NCBI GenBank assembly: GCA_001695595.3 | Contig: MBPM02000007.1 | Location: 310,001-374,000 of the forward strand | From: Plasmopara viticola | Taxonomy: Eukaryota > Oomycota > Peronosporomycetes > Peronosporales > Peronosporaceae | Direction of reading: 5' to 3' | Length of the DNA stretch: 64,000 nucleotides | Shown here: positions 24,301 through 37,900 of the stretch, piece after piece | Numbering within the stretch: position 1 is the stretch's first letter | Layout: each line of letters starts with the position of its first letter | Translations under genes and position numbers: made by a program | Notes under the pieces: model-generated | Database searches by the model: none | Seen by the model: the letters and a program-made list of their open reading frames with translations, nothing else | What the model was told of the DNA's origin: nothing

Positions 24301-27206
24301 AGCGAAGTATTTATGTTTTACTGTCATGTACAATCGATGGTGTAGCTTGGGGCTTCGCAAAACATACCAAACGGCTTTGTTTCGTCTGTCACTGTCAGAA
24401 CGATTGACTGTTTAACACTTGCATAAATGCTATTAGAAGCTCTCTGATGCTAGCTCTTTCAGATCCACCTAAACTTCTATTGGACAGGGTCTTGTAAAGT
24501 CGGCACTGTACTTGCGCAACATGTTAGCAAGGATTTATGTCTACTTGATTACGTTGGGATCTTGGCATAGATCAAGCCATGACAAGTTATGATTTTCTAA
24601 AGTATGTTTTCTCTACAGTCTATGCAAGCCCATGGCTGCTTACAAAACTATTGGGAATTTGATCTTATGTGCTACAAAGACACACTTCCCGATCTTAGCA
24701 ATTTGGCACCATGACGTTCAAAGCTTGACGTAGCTAGCCTTAATGGGCTTCTAGTACCAAACAGTTCCAGTAAAAGCTAGTAAAATTGAAAACACTTTTT
24801 GCCTAGGCAAAAATAGATACTGGTTGAATACATTTGTGGTCATGTAATAAAGCACTTTCATATGGGCGCTATTGCTGACTGTTTAGATGATCTTTAGCAT
24901 GACCTATTTGCCACTTGAATTTATTTCCAAGCACAATTATTCGCTTTCGGTGCACAAACTTAAACATTCGCCCTTTTTGGCAAAGTGCGTTTAGATCAGC
25001 TCAAATTTTTTCTCGTGACAGTGTGCCAACACCTTGCGACATAATGATTTGGGCCTAGTGCGAATGCCTAACTCTTTTATCCAGTAAAATTTTCAGGGGC
25101 TGGTCTCTTGACAACATGCCAAAGTATTTTTTCAGTAGAGAGTGCACATAATCCTTGTGATTCTTCATTATTTTTCCTACTTCGCCAGCGCTTTATTAAG
25201 AGCCGTCTTCTTGAGCTTTATCGGCTTCTTGATATTAACCAAGTTTAGCGTAAGTTTATAATGAGACTCATCTGCAACGTCTTTGTCAATAACATGGTTG
25301 GTAGCCGCAAGAGCGTATGTCATTTTTATAACGCAAAATGTTTGCCAAGAAGATAGTGACTATGACTTTTTGTAGGTCAAGAAAGGCTGATGTCCAAACA
25401 GGGCATTCAATTAGAACGCATCGGCCTTATATAAAGCATCAGCTTAAATGGCGCTTATATTTGCAAACTTTGCCTCGTTGTCAGTCAGATAGACCTTCGA
25501 GACATTCAGTTTTAATCACCCCTAGCGCAGATATATCACCCGCTTGTGTAACTTTGTGACTCGCAGTATGATGTACTATGTAACTTACCCAATTGCGAAA
25601 TTTTGTATAAAAGCTCTCAAGACAAGCCAAAATTCACGAGTATGTGTCCAAAGCAACTGGATAACTCAATTTTTTGTAGCACACGCTCTAACACGCTTTC
25701 AAACTTTCCCTTCGTAAGGTGTAAGGGCCGCAGTCGTCTGTATCAAGTGTGTATAATTCTCTCAATCAAAAACAACTGTTCCAGTATCTGCAACTTTGAA
25801 AAAATCCTTGAATACTTTTTCCTTAAACTTTAAAATCAACGTCAACAGCACGATCGCTGTCACCATCTATCACCTTTAAAGACACTCTTCTTCTTGCCAC
25901 ATCGTGGTTTGCATCAGCTTTAAATATCTCGAGCCCTTAAATTCGATTAAATTTTGCTCTAAAGCGATCAATAAGAATTAAATGCTGATACAAATAACGC
26001 TGGCTGTACTAATCTCTTAGTCGAGACCATTAATCTAACAAGCGCCAAACCATCTCATAAATCCTGAATTCGGGCACTTCATGCCGATTATGCCTTTTTC
26101 GAAACAAGATACAGTTGGTGCTATAATGCAACAAAGAACTTAATTGCTGATTAAAGCCGACGTAGAATGAGAAAAGCATGATACTTTACTATATACTTTA
26201 TAGTTAGGTTACAAATAAGCCCAGAGATGATAACGTTCGTTCACCTATATTTGCGTGTCCTCGTACACGCCTCGTTTGGACGAGGTGCTGTATTACCATT
26301 TACAATATAGAAATCGCACTTTTACAGTGCCATAACCCTTGATTTAAACTAGGCACGAAGCGTACTTATGCAAGCGTAATGTTTTTCTTCTGACATAATC
26401 GGAAAATAAGCAGAAAAGTTAGATTCCACACGCTGTCATGACCTTTTGGTCTCTCAACTAGTCCCGAACATTACAAGCGTAAGTGGCAACGGTAAAAACG
26501 ATGTATAATTTGCTCTTCAATAAAAGCAGATTAGCTCCTCCGGATTCTTAAATCATTTGCCTATAGGCCTATTGGACCCAGGGAAGTGGTACTCATGGAC
26601 CCGCTGACTCGGATCGAGTCGAATCGAACTTAAGTTCTGTTGAACAAAGCGACATAGTCTGTTCTTAATCTATCCTCAAGTATATTAAAATCACGGTGTT
26701 CTAGAAATGTGCATACGAAATCACCATATCAATCAGCGTAGCATTATTAATAAGTAGTCCTAATTATCAGCATAATTTAGGAGAGACAGAAGTAACTAGT
26801 GGTTGTTTAAAAGATTGTTTGCTCATGCCGAATTATTGGCGTGTTTTTGCTTGAATAAAGGTCGTAACGATTTTGTTAACCACGCCCACTCTATAGAACG
26901 ATAACATATAAAGCACGTGGAGAGTGAGCGCTTGGAGTATGGCGCTTAAAACATAGCATGCTAATATATCAGTAGGGCTAGAATCTCTAAAGTCGATCTT
27001 GTCAAAAATTACGAAGCAAATTATAAAACTCTCAAATTACGAGCAATTCGATAAATCACGTGCGATTGGCTGAATCTGACGTGCGAGTAACATATAATGG
27101 TAAAGGTCATTTACTGCACAAGGCAGGGCGCAAAAGTAAAGTTCATGGGCTCATGTCATGTCCACAATCCCGTTGATGAATCAATGTAAAGCCAATAGTC
27201 TTTCTT
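21321..27206. other. AT-rich stretch without recognisable genes
   Basis: Short frames occur on both strands, the longest under 80 codons, with no known motif and frequent stops. I see no LTR pair, hairpin of note or RNA gene here. Probably old, eroded repeats. Confidence 0.5.
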
Positions 27207-28892
27207 CTACCGGATGGACAGTTTCATGAGCTCTTCATTGGCCATTGTAGTACTGTACGCAACGTCGGCAGATGACTGCAACTCCCTCATCCACTCGAGC
27301 AAAGAGGTGGGTTTATCTCTGACAGACAATCCTTTCTTCGCGACGATCTTGCTACCGCTGATTCGATCACTGTCACCCCCACGTATCTCCTCCATCGCAT
27401 CGTCGACCTCTGCGTTCTTAGCAATCCATGCAGCAGCGTTTGCAACGCCACTCTTGCACTCTTCTTTGCCATCGTCGCCTTCTTTGTGTCTGACCTTCTC
27501 GTCACTTAGCGTACCAGAAAAACTCAGTCTCGTCTCAATACTGGCACAGCTCTCACTAAGCGTCACGTTGGTCATTGCTGCCGAGAAATCTGAATCTAAG
27601 AGTGGCAAAGACTTTGTGTAACATGCTTCCGAGCTGTCGTCATGGGCTGCTGAGCTGGAAGAGCTCGACAAAAGGGACGACCGTGGTGCCACTGTTACAA
27701 ACAAACCCGGCAGGGAGTCGCACGACTGTGATCGAAGCCTACAGTAATATTCAGCTTCGACTAGGAATTCAGGTGCGCCAAGCCGCACGCCCGTGGTTGC
27801 TTTGATTTGATTAGCACACATCATGCAGCACACGGCGCTTCGACTCGGATGCTTTGTGCCGAGGAAGACGTACTTTTTTTTGATCTTGCAGCCTTTACAG
27901 ACCGGGACGCCACATCCATCGCAGGGGCGTAGACGAGCGCCAGGTATCATGCGCTGCTTGCGTCGAATGCACATCGAACAGACGCTCTTTCTCGTCAAAA
28001 GGTTTGCCTTGAGCTTTCGCTCCTTGGCATTTTTCAACGCCAGCAACGTGAGTTTCTTGGCTGCACTACAGCTTTCAGCTCGTAAAATGGCTTGAGTAAT
28101 GGCGGACGGGGCATGTTGGAGCACAAGCCTGAGCAAGTCGCTCCCGTTCAAGTCAAAGACGCCGCGTCCTACTACATTTAAAGATCCTAGAGCAGTTTCT
28201 CGAAACAGGAACGAAAAAAATGTCTTTCCACGAAGAATTTTTGTTTGACGATAGTCAAACGGGGGGCATTCGGGAAGGTCCACGGAATGGAACACGGCAT
28301 AGCCATAGCGTCTCCCCTTCGCATCCACCCCCGTGCCCGACGCTTTCAAGTAGCAAAAGTCGCGGTGGTGTAACATCGGGACGTTGGTCAACTGCCAAAT
28401 CACTTCTGCTGAACGCAACGGGTCCTCATCCGTCGACGTTTCAACGATACTTAACAGGGCCGCGTCTTGCAATGGACACATCATGGACATCCCCGTGAGC
28501 AAATCATTTTGCGTGTTGGCACTGAAGGCAAAGATCATGTTTTCAATATTACTACGCAAAGTCCCCTTGACCCGCATACTTGGGCACCCACGCATCACTG
28601 CGAGGGCCGATTCCGGGAACTTCTCTTCGGCTGCCGCTTCGTGTCTCAAGTGACCACGAAGGCGTCGACTATAGACTGTTAGGCCCTCGATGCGACGTAA
28701 AGGCATCCACTTTGTCTCGTGCTGCGGGTCTTCGCGGGCTTGGTCGTCTGCCAGTAGCGTTTCTACGTGGCGTCGTACAATGTCGCGGAAATCTTGACGC
28801 CTCGAGGCAGAGATGCGAACGTGGCCAAGACGATCAGCAGGCAATGGAGTGCGCATGGAGTCCGTCAATGCTTCGTCGTCCAGAGCTGGCAT
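27207..28892 (-). CDS. START/FYVE-like zinc-finger protein (561 aa)
   Basis: A predicted lipid-binding protein with a START-like domain (about residues 20-275; key blocks VIWQLTNVP and CYLKASGTGVDAKGRRYGYAV) followed by a FYVE-type finger. The finger has eight cysteines: C305/C308, C324/C327, C332/C335 and C356/C359. The classic basic RRHHCR block of FYVE is not conserved, so phosphoinositide binding is uncertain. A Ser-rich acidic linker leads to a C-terminal block (SLLEWMRELQSSAD) shared only with the broken copy at 1417-3169. The open frame extends 62 codons further upstream, but I chose the ATG at 28892 because it aligns with the paralog and follows an initiator-like element. There is no signal peptide or membrane segment, so it is likely cytosolic or membrane-peripheral. 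It is an isolated gene in the repeat-rich interval. Confidence 0.88.
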   Translation of the reverse strand: MPALDDEALTDSMRTPLPADRLGHVRISASRRQDFRDIVRRHVETLLADDQAREDPQHETKWMPLRRIEGLTVYSRRLRGHLRHEAAAEEKFPESALAVMRGCPSMRVKGTLRSNIENMIFAFSANTQNDLLTGMSMMCPLQDAALLSIVETSTDEDPLRSAEVIWQLTNVPMLHHRDFCYLKASGTGVDAKGRRYGYAVFHSVDLPECPPFDYRQTKILRGKTFFSFLFRETALGSLNVVGRGVFDLNGSDLLRLVLQHAPSAITQAILRAESCSAAKKLTLLALKNAKERKLKANLLTRKSVCSMCIRRKQRMIPGARLRPCDGCGVPVCKGCKIKKKYVFLGTKHPSRSAVCCMMCANQIKATTGVRLGAPEFLVEAEYYCRLRSQSCDSLPGLFVTVAPRSSLLSSSSSSAAHDDSSEACYTKSLPLLDSDFSAAMTNVTLSESCASIETRLSFSGTLSDEKVRHKEGDDGKEECKSGVANAAAWIAKNAEVDDAMEEIRGGDSDRISGSKIVAKKGLSVRDKPTSLLEWMRELQSSADVAYSTTMANEELMKLSIR

Positions 28893-28930
28893 GTGGACGC
28901 AATGACATGTATCAACACGAGTTTGATGCT

Positions 28931-28947
28931 GAAACTTGAAGAGTGAC
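28931..28947 (-). promoter_or_regulatory. Possible initiator-like element of the START/FYVE gene
   Basis: On the minus strand GTCACTCTTCAAGTTTC lies about 40-55 bp before the ATG. It resembles the oomycete initiator (TCAYTY) plus flanking promoter region (CAWTTT). The paralog at 1417 has a related stretch at 1378-1392. Confidence 0.33.
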
Positions 28948-31900
28948 GACTTTGTAATAATTACATTGTAAAAGTGTGCTGACAATCTCACAGTGGGGTG
29001 CACGCACGTAGCTACTACAAATGGTGTGAAGGGATCTCTTCCAATCCATCGAACACACAGGCTCGTCTGCAGTGCCAATTGACCTTACTATTACTGCCTG
29101 TCAATTGTAACAATACGACACTCCATCGTATCGGGACTAGCGAGCGAATTTTCTAAGAGTCAGAGGGTCCGCCTTTGACACACGTGAGGGGGTGTTGTGG
29201 TAATCTACACCACTATGCAGATACGGATATATACGGTAATGTATAGAGATCTTTACGACCATTCTTTGCATATTGCAGCTGAGTATCGATGGCTTCCTTG
29301 GGGAATAGTGCACATGCGATTTATTTTGTCACACAAAAACCGGCTACTAAAAATTCTGCAGAATTATTATTATTATGTCAAAGAGGTCCCCCGCCTCAGT
29401 ACGAGGTAAAATCAAATACACCACGAATTTCATGGTAAAAATGCAATTTCACTGTCCGATTAGGAATAGTGGACAACTGCTAAGCACACTGTAATTTGAT
29501 CTTCTCGCACGAGTTACCTTGTCACAAATAGTAGCACTTAGTAGTCAATACAGGTTGATTGTCTACATAAAGAATCGCAAAGGCTCTAGAAAGGATCGAA
29601 TCACCATCTCGCATCTGTTGGACCCACAGATTACCCTGCTCGAAAGACTTGCCGATTTCTATCTACTGAGGGGTCGGTAGCATTGATAGCCCTATCTACC
29701 GCTTGGCAGCTCAAACGCGTCGCGATGCTCGAACACAGGTCCCAGTGCCTCTGTCATAAGTATAGCTACTGTGGGGTTCAAGCCGATAAAGCTTAAGTTT
29801 CTTGCTTTTTACTTTTTTTCATAGACATCCACTTTTAAATCGGCCACAATCACGTATGGTTGGGCGTGTGCGATGTTCTTTCTTGGGCCAAGAGCTGGCA
29901 CTAACCTTTTGAAATTACTTGTCTGAGAATCTCTTGTTGTAGTAACAGTATTTAAGAGCATTGTTCCCCTCAGCAAACATTAAATTATGCTAGCGCTAAT
30001 ACTTCTTTGCCTGCAAACAAGAGATTTGCAAGGTTTGTGACTACGTCCTTCGAGAAAAAGCGCTGACAGCCTCAAATACGACATAGACACCATAACTTGT
30101 CTAAGGATTGAAAGCCAATCCTTACACAAACAAGGTGACTGTGTTGGTTGATTTCCTTAGTATAGATTCACCTCTCACGCAATCGCTGCTTCTGTTGTCA
30201 CTACCAAGTGCGGGTGGTGACAACAGAAGCAGCGATTAGAATCACCGCAAGAGGGATACAACCAGAAAGAGACTAGCTTTTTAAAGAGAAAAAAACGTTG
30301 ATTGGCAGCTCCTCAGCATAAGTAAGACCAGACAATGGCGCTGTGGTGCCGAGAAAAGCAAGATCCGCTACATTAGTATGGCAGGAAGGGCGCATGTTCC
30401 GTGCATACTCCAAAGGCGTGCGGCAGAGTAAATCTTTGTTTCGCCCAAGAGCTCCTGAATGTCGCAAAAAACAACCACACTCCTAAAAATAGAGAATCAC
30501 GGCTTTATAGAAATCAGCGGTAGTGAGCGGCTGACTGTACACAGGAGTATACGTTGTTATAGAAAGTCAAGTCGAGTCTTGGCTGACCTTGCAATAGTGA
30601 AATTTTTTGCTCTTATAATCGATTTCGATCAACGAAAGTGAGATGACAGATGATTGGAGAGAGAGCCACGAAACCAAGTCAGATTCTATTTGGTTGGGCG
30701 GAAAAACGTGTAAGAAAATCCCTGGGGTTGAGATATACCTGACTTTAAAATCTAAAGTTTTCTACAACAATGGATTGCTCTTCGTCACTAGGAAGCAGCA
30801 GTTGAGCATGCTATGGTGAATGTGCAATTATAAAGTCAGATGCTTCAGTTTCATTGGATGCGTCGGCAGGAAAAGGGCACAACTTCCAGCCACTTGATTA
30901 CACGCAAAATGATTTCAATAAGTCATGTACCTATCCCCGACGTCAATGAAAAAGAAGCTTTGGGCAAGCATACTTTTGATACCGCTATGGGAGGTATCGA
31001 AGATACTATTTTTAATCTAAAGATCAAGTGAAGAATATCTATAACGGGTAGCAAAGCTTTTGCTTGCAGCATCAATTGCCGAAGACACGAACGATGGATT
31101 TCAAATGTGGGTAACACCATTTCATATCTGTGTTACCGACCAAATTACATAGAACCACACGCGGGTAATACAGCACCGCAAGTAATGCGATGCACAATAA
31201 ATCTTCGTGTACACGCACGAACCCGTTACCGACAAAGAAAGATGTTGCACACGGATTACTGAAAATGTAACAAGTCGTCCTGTCTCGGCGAGTGCGCTTG
31301 AATCAAAACATTACCAGAGACACAAGATCGACTGCATCTCGTTGAGCTCAAATATTTGAGTATTAAGAAGGAGAAGATCTCGAAGGTGATGTTTGTAGAA
31401 AACCATTTAAAAAAGAAACTATACATTCTACGCATAAAACTTGGATGTCTTAATTCATTTTAAGTATCACTTGTTGTGTTTGAGCTCAAAGATTACAAGA
31501 AAATCCAATGAATTATTTTTCCTTCCTTATAGCGATGCTCAGATGTAATATTTTAAGAAATCACCTAAAAGTTCCGATCATATCAAGGGGATAAAACAAA
31601 ATTGACCTCGTGCCTATTAAGTCATCAGGAAAAATCCAGAATTTTGAGCCATTTAATGCCTGCTTTGCCAAATGACCGCAATATTTTGCACTTGATTTCA
31701 CCTCTCTGTCTTCAGGAATCATACAAAACTAGCAGTGATAATTAGCTAAGTTAAAGCGGTACCTGTTAAGGATTGTATGTCCAAGAAAGGACGTGTCTTT
31801 TAATTTCAAGTCCGGTGCTAACACCGGATTTGGTAGTTGATTTTATCACTAAGATATATCTCGTAAGGCTACAAATTTAACTACGGGCATGCAATAGGAA

Positions 31901-34900
31901 TGTTAAGTAATGCCACAAGAGCTATCAAACTCCCAAAGGAGTTTATTTATTTGATCGCGCGATTGCTTCGTTGCGGACTTTTGTACACACGGTGTAATGT
32001 CTTCGGCCGCTTACAAGAGATATGTTGGCCCTGAATGGCCAATTAGGGCACCTGAGGCAAATATTTAGGGCAATGGGATGCTGTGATTTCTGCGTCAACA
32101 CCAACAAAAGAATCGTTGTGGTGGAGCCGTTGACTCTATGTATGCAGTTATGGAATTTACGTAGTTCCCAACATTTTTGCTTGGTCAACACCACGATATT
32201 AGTAGGAATTTTTAGAGCAACCAGTTTCGGATTCTATTCGCATTACTACAGTGCAGATTTTTATATATGAGCGATATACCTTTGACACCGCATTACTTTT
32301 AAAGTGTGCTTTCGGATACGTATGCGCGGAAGAGATATCAAAAACTTAATCGTAAGACTTCTATTGAGCTGTGTGTGGGAATACGACTAAAGAGCGGAGA
32401 CAATTTCTGCGAATCGAAGAAGAGCTACTGACTGACTTGGACGTCCAAGTGTATACAAGCAGAAACACTAGCAACATACCGACAGCAAGCAAAAGAACAT
32501 TGGCATCATCAACGACGATGATGGTCTTGAGCGTAAGCCGTCACTGACGACGACGAACCGCGAGTCGAGAAAGAGCGAGCGTCAAGCTCCAGTGTGTCAT
32601 CAAGGCAATCACCAAGGAGTTACGGTCTGTAATATCAAGCTATAATCGCTTTACATTTATATCTGTGACAAACATTGTGGACAATCTGGACGCAATGCAA
32701 GACACTTTCCAACAATTTAAAAAATTTCGCAAGAGTCAAAAGGAATTTTGGCGCGCGTTAACTCGACTCTGAAGTCGAAAGCGTAAAAGCAAAGACAGCT
32801 TTAGTAGATATCAGCGCATCGAGCAAGATTGCTTTCGGTCTTCATCTTGCCGAACTGGGCGGAAGAGTCGGCGACTTTTAATGGACTTATCACCGATTCT
32901 TTCAATTGATAAAAGGTAGTCCAAGCTTCGGCATCTGTACTCTCCTGACGCAAGCCGATTGATGCCCGCACCTCATCGGATAGCCGCTCAATGGATCTGA
33001 ATAGAGTTGGATAAGACGCCAAAACGGACCTTTTCACGAGATGAAAACCGCCAATCGCGACACGCATCGTCGGCGAGGCTTTCATCCTGCTTCTCCCTAA
33101 TGACTTTATCATTTAACATAGCTCACGCTCGCGTTCATCGTAAATTATTTGATGTTCTTTTGAGGGACTAATTTCAAATCCAATTTGCATGTGAAATGTC
33201 CCGGACAATGGTACGGCAGGGATTACACATCATTTGTCGGAAGACTGACCAAGCCATACGTTTCTAATGCTTACAAATGAGCAGTACCAAAGTGTAACCT
33301 CACCAAATTGGTACTTTGTAGGCCCTTGTGACATAGAACTTGCTCCGCAATCAACGCAAATAAAAGGGTCAATATTTGAGAGCCAGCACAGTTGAATAAG
33401 TATCCTTGCTTGCCAGAGCGATATAATGAGGCGTAAAATATGTTGAATTATGCGCAGGAAGACATGCATAGCGCAATTTAAGGCGCCCCCATTGCCAAAG
33501 AGATGGCAATCAAATTGCGTCAGTATAATTGCGAGGCTCGCACAATTAATAAGAGCATATTTGATCACATACTCTCCCTTGTCCGTTTCGCTACTTGAAG
33601 AGGCGTTTCTTTGGCGTACCAAGACAAAAATTGCTCTGCGTGCGTATGGTTTACTCGCTCTAGCATACATCTCGTAAAACCTTCCATAAAAAGCGCGACT
33701 CAACACAGCTTATATTGTCCAAAGGTCAGCAATAGATCCAGACGCATCTCACATTACCAACGAAATTTGACTTGGCCTCTCGAGCTTATGTACTCGTGCT
33801 AAGTTTTTAGAAGCCGAATCCGAATTATATATGTTACGCTAAAGATATTTCTCGAGATTATGCCAATAAATCGCGATGTTTTTGTAATTGCATCTTTACA
33901 TGCTCGCGTTTGTTAATGTACTACGAGTTGTATAACATAGCGTTAAAATCAAGTAACTGATTGGCAATGCAGCAGCAATCACGATGCAGCTTCTACGTTG
34001 ACTTCTTTGCCGAAAAATTTGATGCGTAGTTGGGTACGTAGTAATGCCTGTATGGTCAGCTCAATCGTCAAGGGCAGACACCACCTTTTGCAAAATTGGG
34101 ATGTTTATTTTTTTTGCTTGAGGGAGCGCCAAAGTAGTGACCATGTAGTGCCGGGGAATGGGCTATACAGCACCGTTTTAGGGGCAGTGTGCAGAAATCT
34201 ATATAAACTTCGGTAAAATATTGCTCGCTATCGCCGAAATCAGCAGCTGAAGTTTGAAACAAATTAAAGCTTTAGTGGCAGCCTCATTAAATGCAGCTTC
34301 TTGTTCTTCGATCCTTTCCATAAGCCTAAACAGTTAATGAGCTTTGTTATAGCAGCAGCGAGATCTTTTCCTGAACAAAAATAAGTAAAGTTCTTAATGT
34401 GCACACCGGTACAAAGAATGATAGGGAGTTTATTGGGCACTAGAAACGACCTATTCTGTAGGCTACTTTAAGCGGAAAAAACAAACTCAGTTTAAGGTTA
34501 CGCTCTGTCACATACCTTTCTTAAGACTGAAAGTATATGCATATAAAATAAGAATAAAATAAATGTCACCCGTCACTCTTTGACTTATTCATAAGAAATC
34601 CATTTCCATTTTGGATTAAGCGGTGACTTAAGAGGCAGCAAAATGCCTATCGATTCATTTAACGATGACCGAGGCAACCTAAAAGAAGTTGCGTTAGTAC
34701 CTAAAGGTGCCTATAGACCAAACATGGCATCTATTGATAAATACGAGTTTACAGCATAGGTTGCCCCAGCTACACCTGCATTGTGGGAAACGAGTTATAA
34801 GTGGATAGGACTGGTTTGTCATAGCGTCCATCAACGAGGAACACTTTAAAACTGCACTCGCACCATTACGTGGTGAAATACGCTTCTATTGCTCTTCTTC

Positions 34901-37900
34901 CTTTCGTCACCCGCAAGCACCTCCGCCCACAGACGATAAAGCTGCCAAGAGAAGCGCCGCATATGCTCTGGCAAACAGCTCCTAGCTCTACGCCCGCCAA
35001 GTCGTTAAAGAATTTAACCTAACAACAACGTTGTCAGACCGGCTTCATCATAGTATTGTAAAAAAAAATCATCGTCGTGCTTTATTGTCAACGCTACGAT
35101 ACTAGAGACCAGAATTAGAGTTAGATCAGTGCCAACATTATACAAAAAATTTCACACGTAGGTTCAATGACGTTATCGACAGCGCAATGGTCAATAGACG
35201 TTGCTTCTCACCCGCCACCGGGTATCGACGTAAGTCACTGTCCTGTGAGAGGTTCAGTCTTTTTTTGGAGATCGTTTTTGACAGCTTCGAGACTTTTTGA
35301 ATGATGTGTCAAGCAGTCCGCTCACCGTCTTTGTGCACTGCAAGCGCTCTTAGAAGATTATACGTGTACAAAAGAGCTTTTTTACGAAGCGGTTATTACA
35401 GCGCGATGTAGGGTGGCTATGCGTAATCTTTAGGCACCGCATCAAACCACACTCGAAAATTTAGTTTTGCGCCGTCAGAATTTAGAGAACAATGGTGGCT
35501 CTTAAATCAGAAGTATTCTTCGATACTCTCCAGCACTTGATTAAAACATCAATTTTAAGTTAGATAAATTGCTAGATTATAGTAAATCAATTCAAATCGA
35601 AGTACATCGGACAGAGTTTTGTTTGTTCGCGAGCTTATCGTATAATTTGCTCACTAAGTGGATTATAAATAATCTGCGTCAAAAGTTTCTAGGCTTTGGC
35701 GTCATGCCAAACCAAGTGCTAGGAACTGAGAGTCAGTTTCAACCTGCAGCCAAAAGATGGTAGAGTTTCTACCAAATACTTATCATTGATCGCGACGGTG
35801 TTCGGACTGTCGTACTGGAATTGGTCCAACTTTCCACGAGTATTGTGAAGCACTAAAACTGCAACACCTCACAAAAAGGGCTTGATGCATGTGAAAGCGT
35901 CCCTGCTTCTTTACGCACTTCACACGAAGTCCCTCCAATAAAGCAGTCATATTTAAGTCACTCTTACCTTCAATTTGCGTGTCTTTCTAAAAAAGCATCT
36001 GCGCGGCGTTATACACACGCTTGCGAAAATTATCAGGGTCATCATTGGTAAATAAGCTAATTTTATATCGAAGCGACCTCAGTGCTTTGGAGTCTCTTTC
36101 GCCTTGTGATTGACAAGCTTTACCATTGTATTGGCCGCCACGCTTCATAGTATGAGGTGATTATCGTGCATTAAAAAGTTACTTTACTTTGCAGTAAGCT
36201 AAGGCTCGGCTTGCGTGTTCTTTCTAAGAACACTTCATCTCAGCCTTATGCCTTATACGGCTGTGACTATTGGAACATTTATGATCAAGTGCATGGCAAG
36301 TATTAAAGAAATGATAAGTGTACCTTACACCACGTACGTTTAAACCTCGAATTCTTGAAGATCGTCTTGAGACTTTTTATGAATGTTTGATGCGACGACA
36401 TTATTTTTAAAAATCAAGGTTGTACGTCAATGCGTGAATGGTCCAAAAAAGGACTTGTTTGGTTTTACAGAACTTACTCTGTCAAGCGGTTTAAAATTAC
36501 CTCGTAGCGCTTTACTCTTTTTGCTGTCGACACTTTTTCCTCCCGATTTCCAAGCGATTTTTTTGTCCTTTTCGACGGGATTAATCGCATATCTTGCCCG
36601 GCTGCTTACGTTCAGCCGACTTTTCTCAAAGTAACATGGTTAATTTTGCAAGAAAACAGAGCTCCAAATTCAAAGTTGAGAGAGAAAGTCGGTGAGCAAT
36701 CCTCTTCTAGTGAGAAATGTTCGTGCTTTCAAAGAAATGACGGGTGTGTAAAATGCCTTAGTCTGTTTATATAGCAAGATCCTAAACCCGAATGTACATA
36801 AAACGCAACGGTAAAATGGTTTGATAAAAATGTGACCACTCGGCTGGCATACTACATGGCGTGTCTTCAAGCACTTTTCATCTAATGATCCGACTGCAAC
36901 GGTCTCCTTTGTCTATTCAGATAATAGTGCGCTCGCCAATCCGTTTCAACATGATGACATCGTGTTCGGAAGGTCAAGATGTTGAGCTGCCTTAGCCATA
37001 AATAGCCATGATGTTTGCGTGTTCGTGACTTATAAGGGTATATATATATACTGCTCAAGCGACCCAAGCTTTCGGCAGGCCAAAGACATAGCCAAGACTT
37101 ATATGGCTCAAATGCTGGTACGCTCTGTGAAGGACCCGATGTGTATGTCGCACTATATTGACCGCTACTTTTACGTGCAGGGCTACCGTATGTGGTTTTG
37201 GTAATCAAGAGAAGAAAAACTTTCTCTCAGCCTAAAAGACCGCTAATGTGAAAAAAGCTGTTTTTAGTTTTCTACATCTATGCCTTCTGGAACAACGAGT
37301 CAAACTGAATTATTCAGATAAGCTATAGTAAAGCACACTCTCTTTTTGCTAAAAATAGTGCAACGACGATCTATGTCAGTAACAAAACATTCGACTTCAA
37401 CATCTTTGCCTCTGGTGAGAAATTGTTGTGATAAATCAGAATTGGAATCGGTTTTGTGTGATCGACGCGTTTGTTCATCAATAAAGCTCATGACTTGCTC
37501 ATACGGCTAAATCATAGTCTGACCTTCACGAAAACTCGTCAGCAAGCGCATTTAGCTTACCAAATTCGCGCTTGGCGCAAACGTTATATCTCACGGACCA
37601 CACAAACGACAAGGCTACTAATTGCGACAAGTAGGGTGTATTTATACCATCTACAAGACAGATTAATCTGATTAAGCTCCTGAAAACTTACAGTCTCGAA
37701 AATTAATCAGTAAGTCACCAGTGCTCACTTTATAACGAGATTTTTTTTGTCGTGATTGGTTGATCTCATTTATCAGCCCTGGGCTTCTATAGTAGATACT
37801 CTTGTAGCTGTCCTCATCGATACGCAATAGCTTGCAACCAACAGCAAACTGCAAGTGATGCTAAATGTTATTGTTTGGTCAGGCGTGTGTCCGCTGAAAA

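Noticed and set aside
33230..33706. 158-codon minus-strand frame
   Set aside because: No domain, start codon context or neighbour supports it, and composition matches the surrounding spacer.
34620..34870. Possible Copia GAG-pre-integrase relic (FTA ... ATPALWETSY)
   Set aside because: The similarity to the ALWHxRLGH block is short and needs a frame change; I cannot support it without a search.
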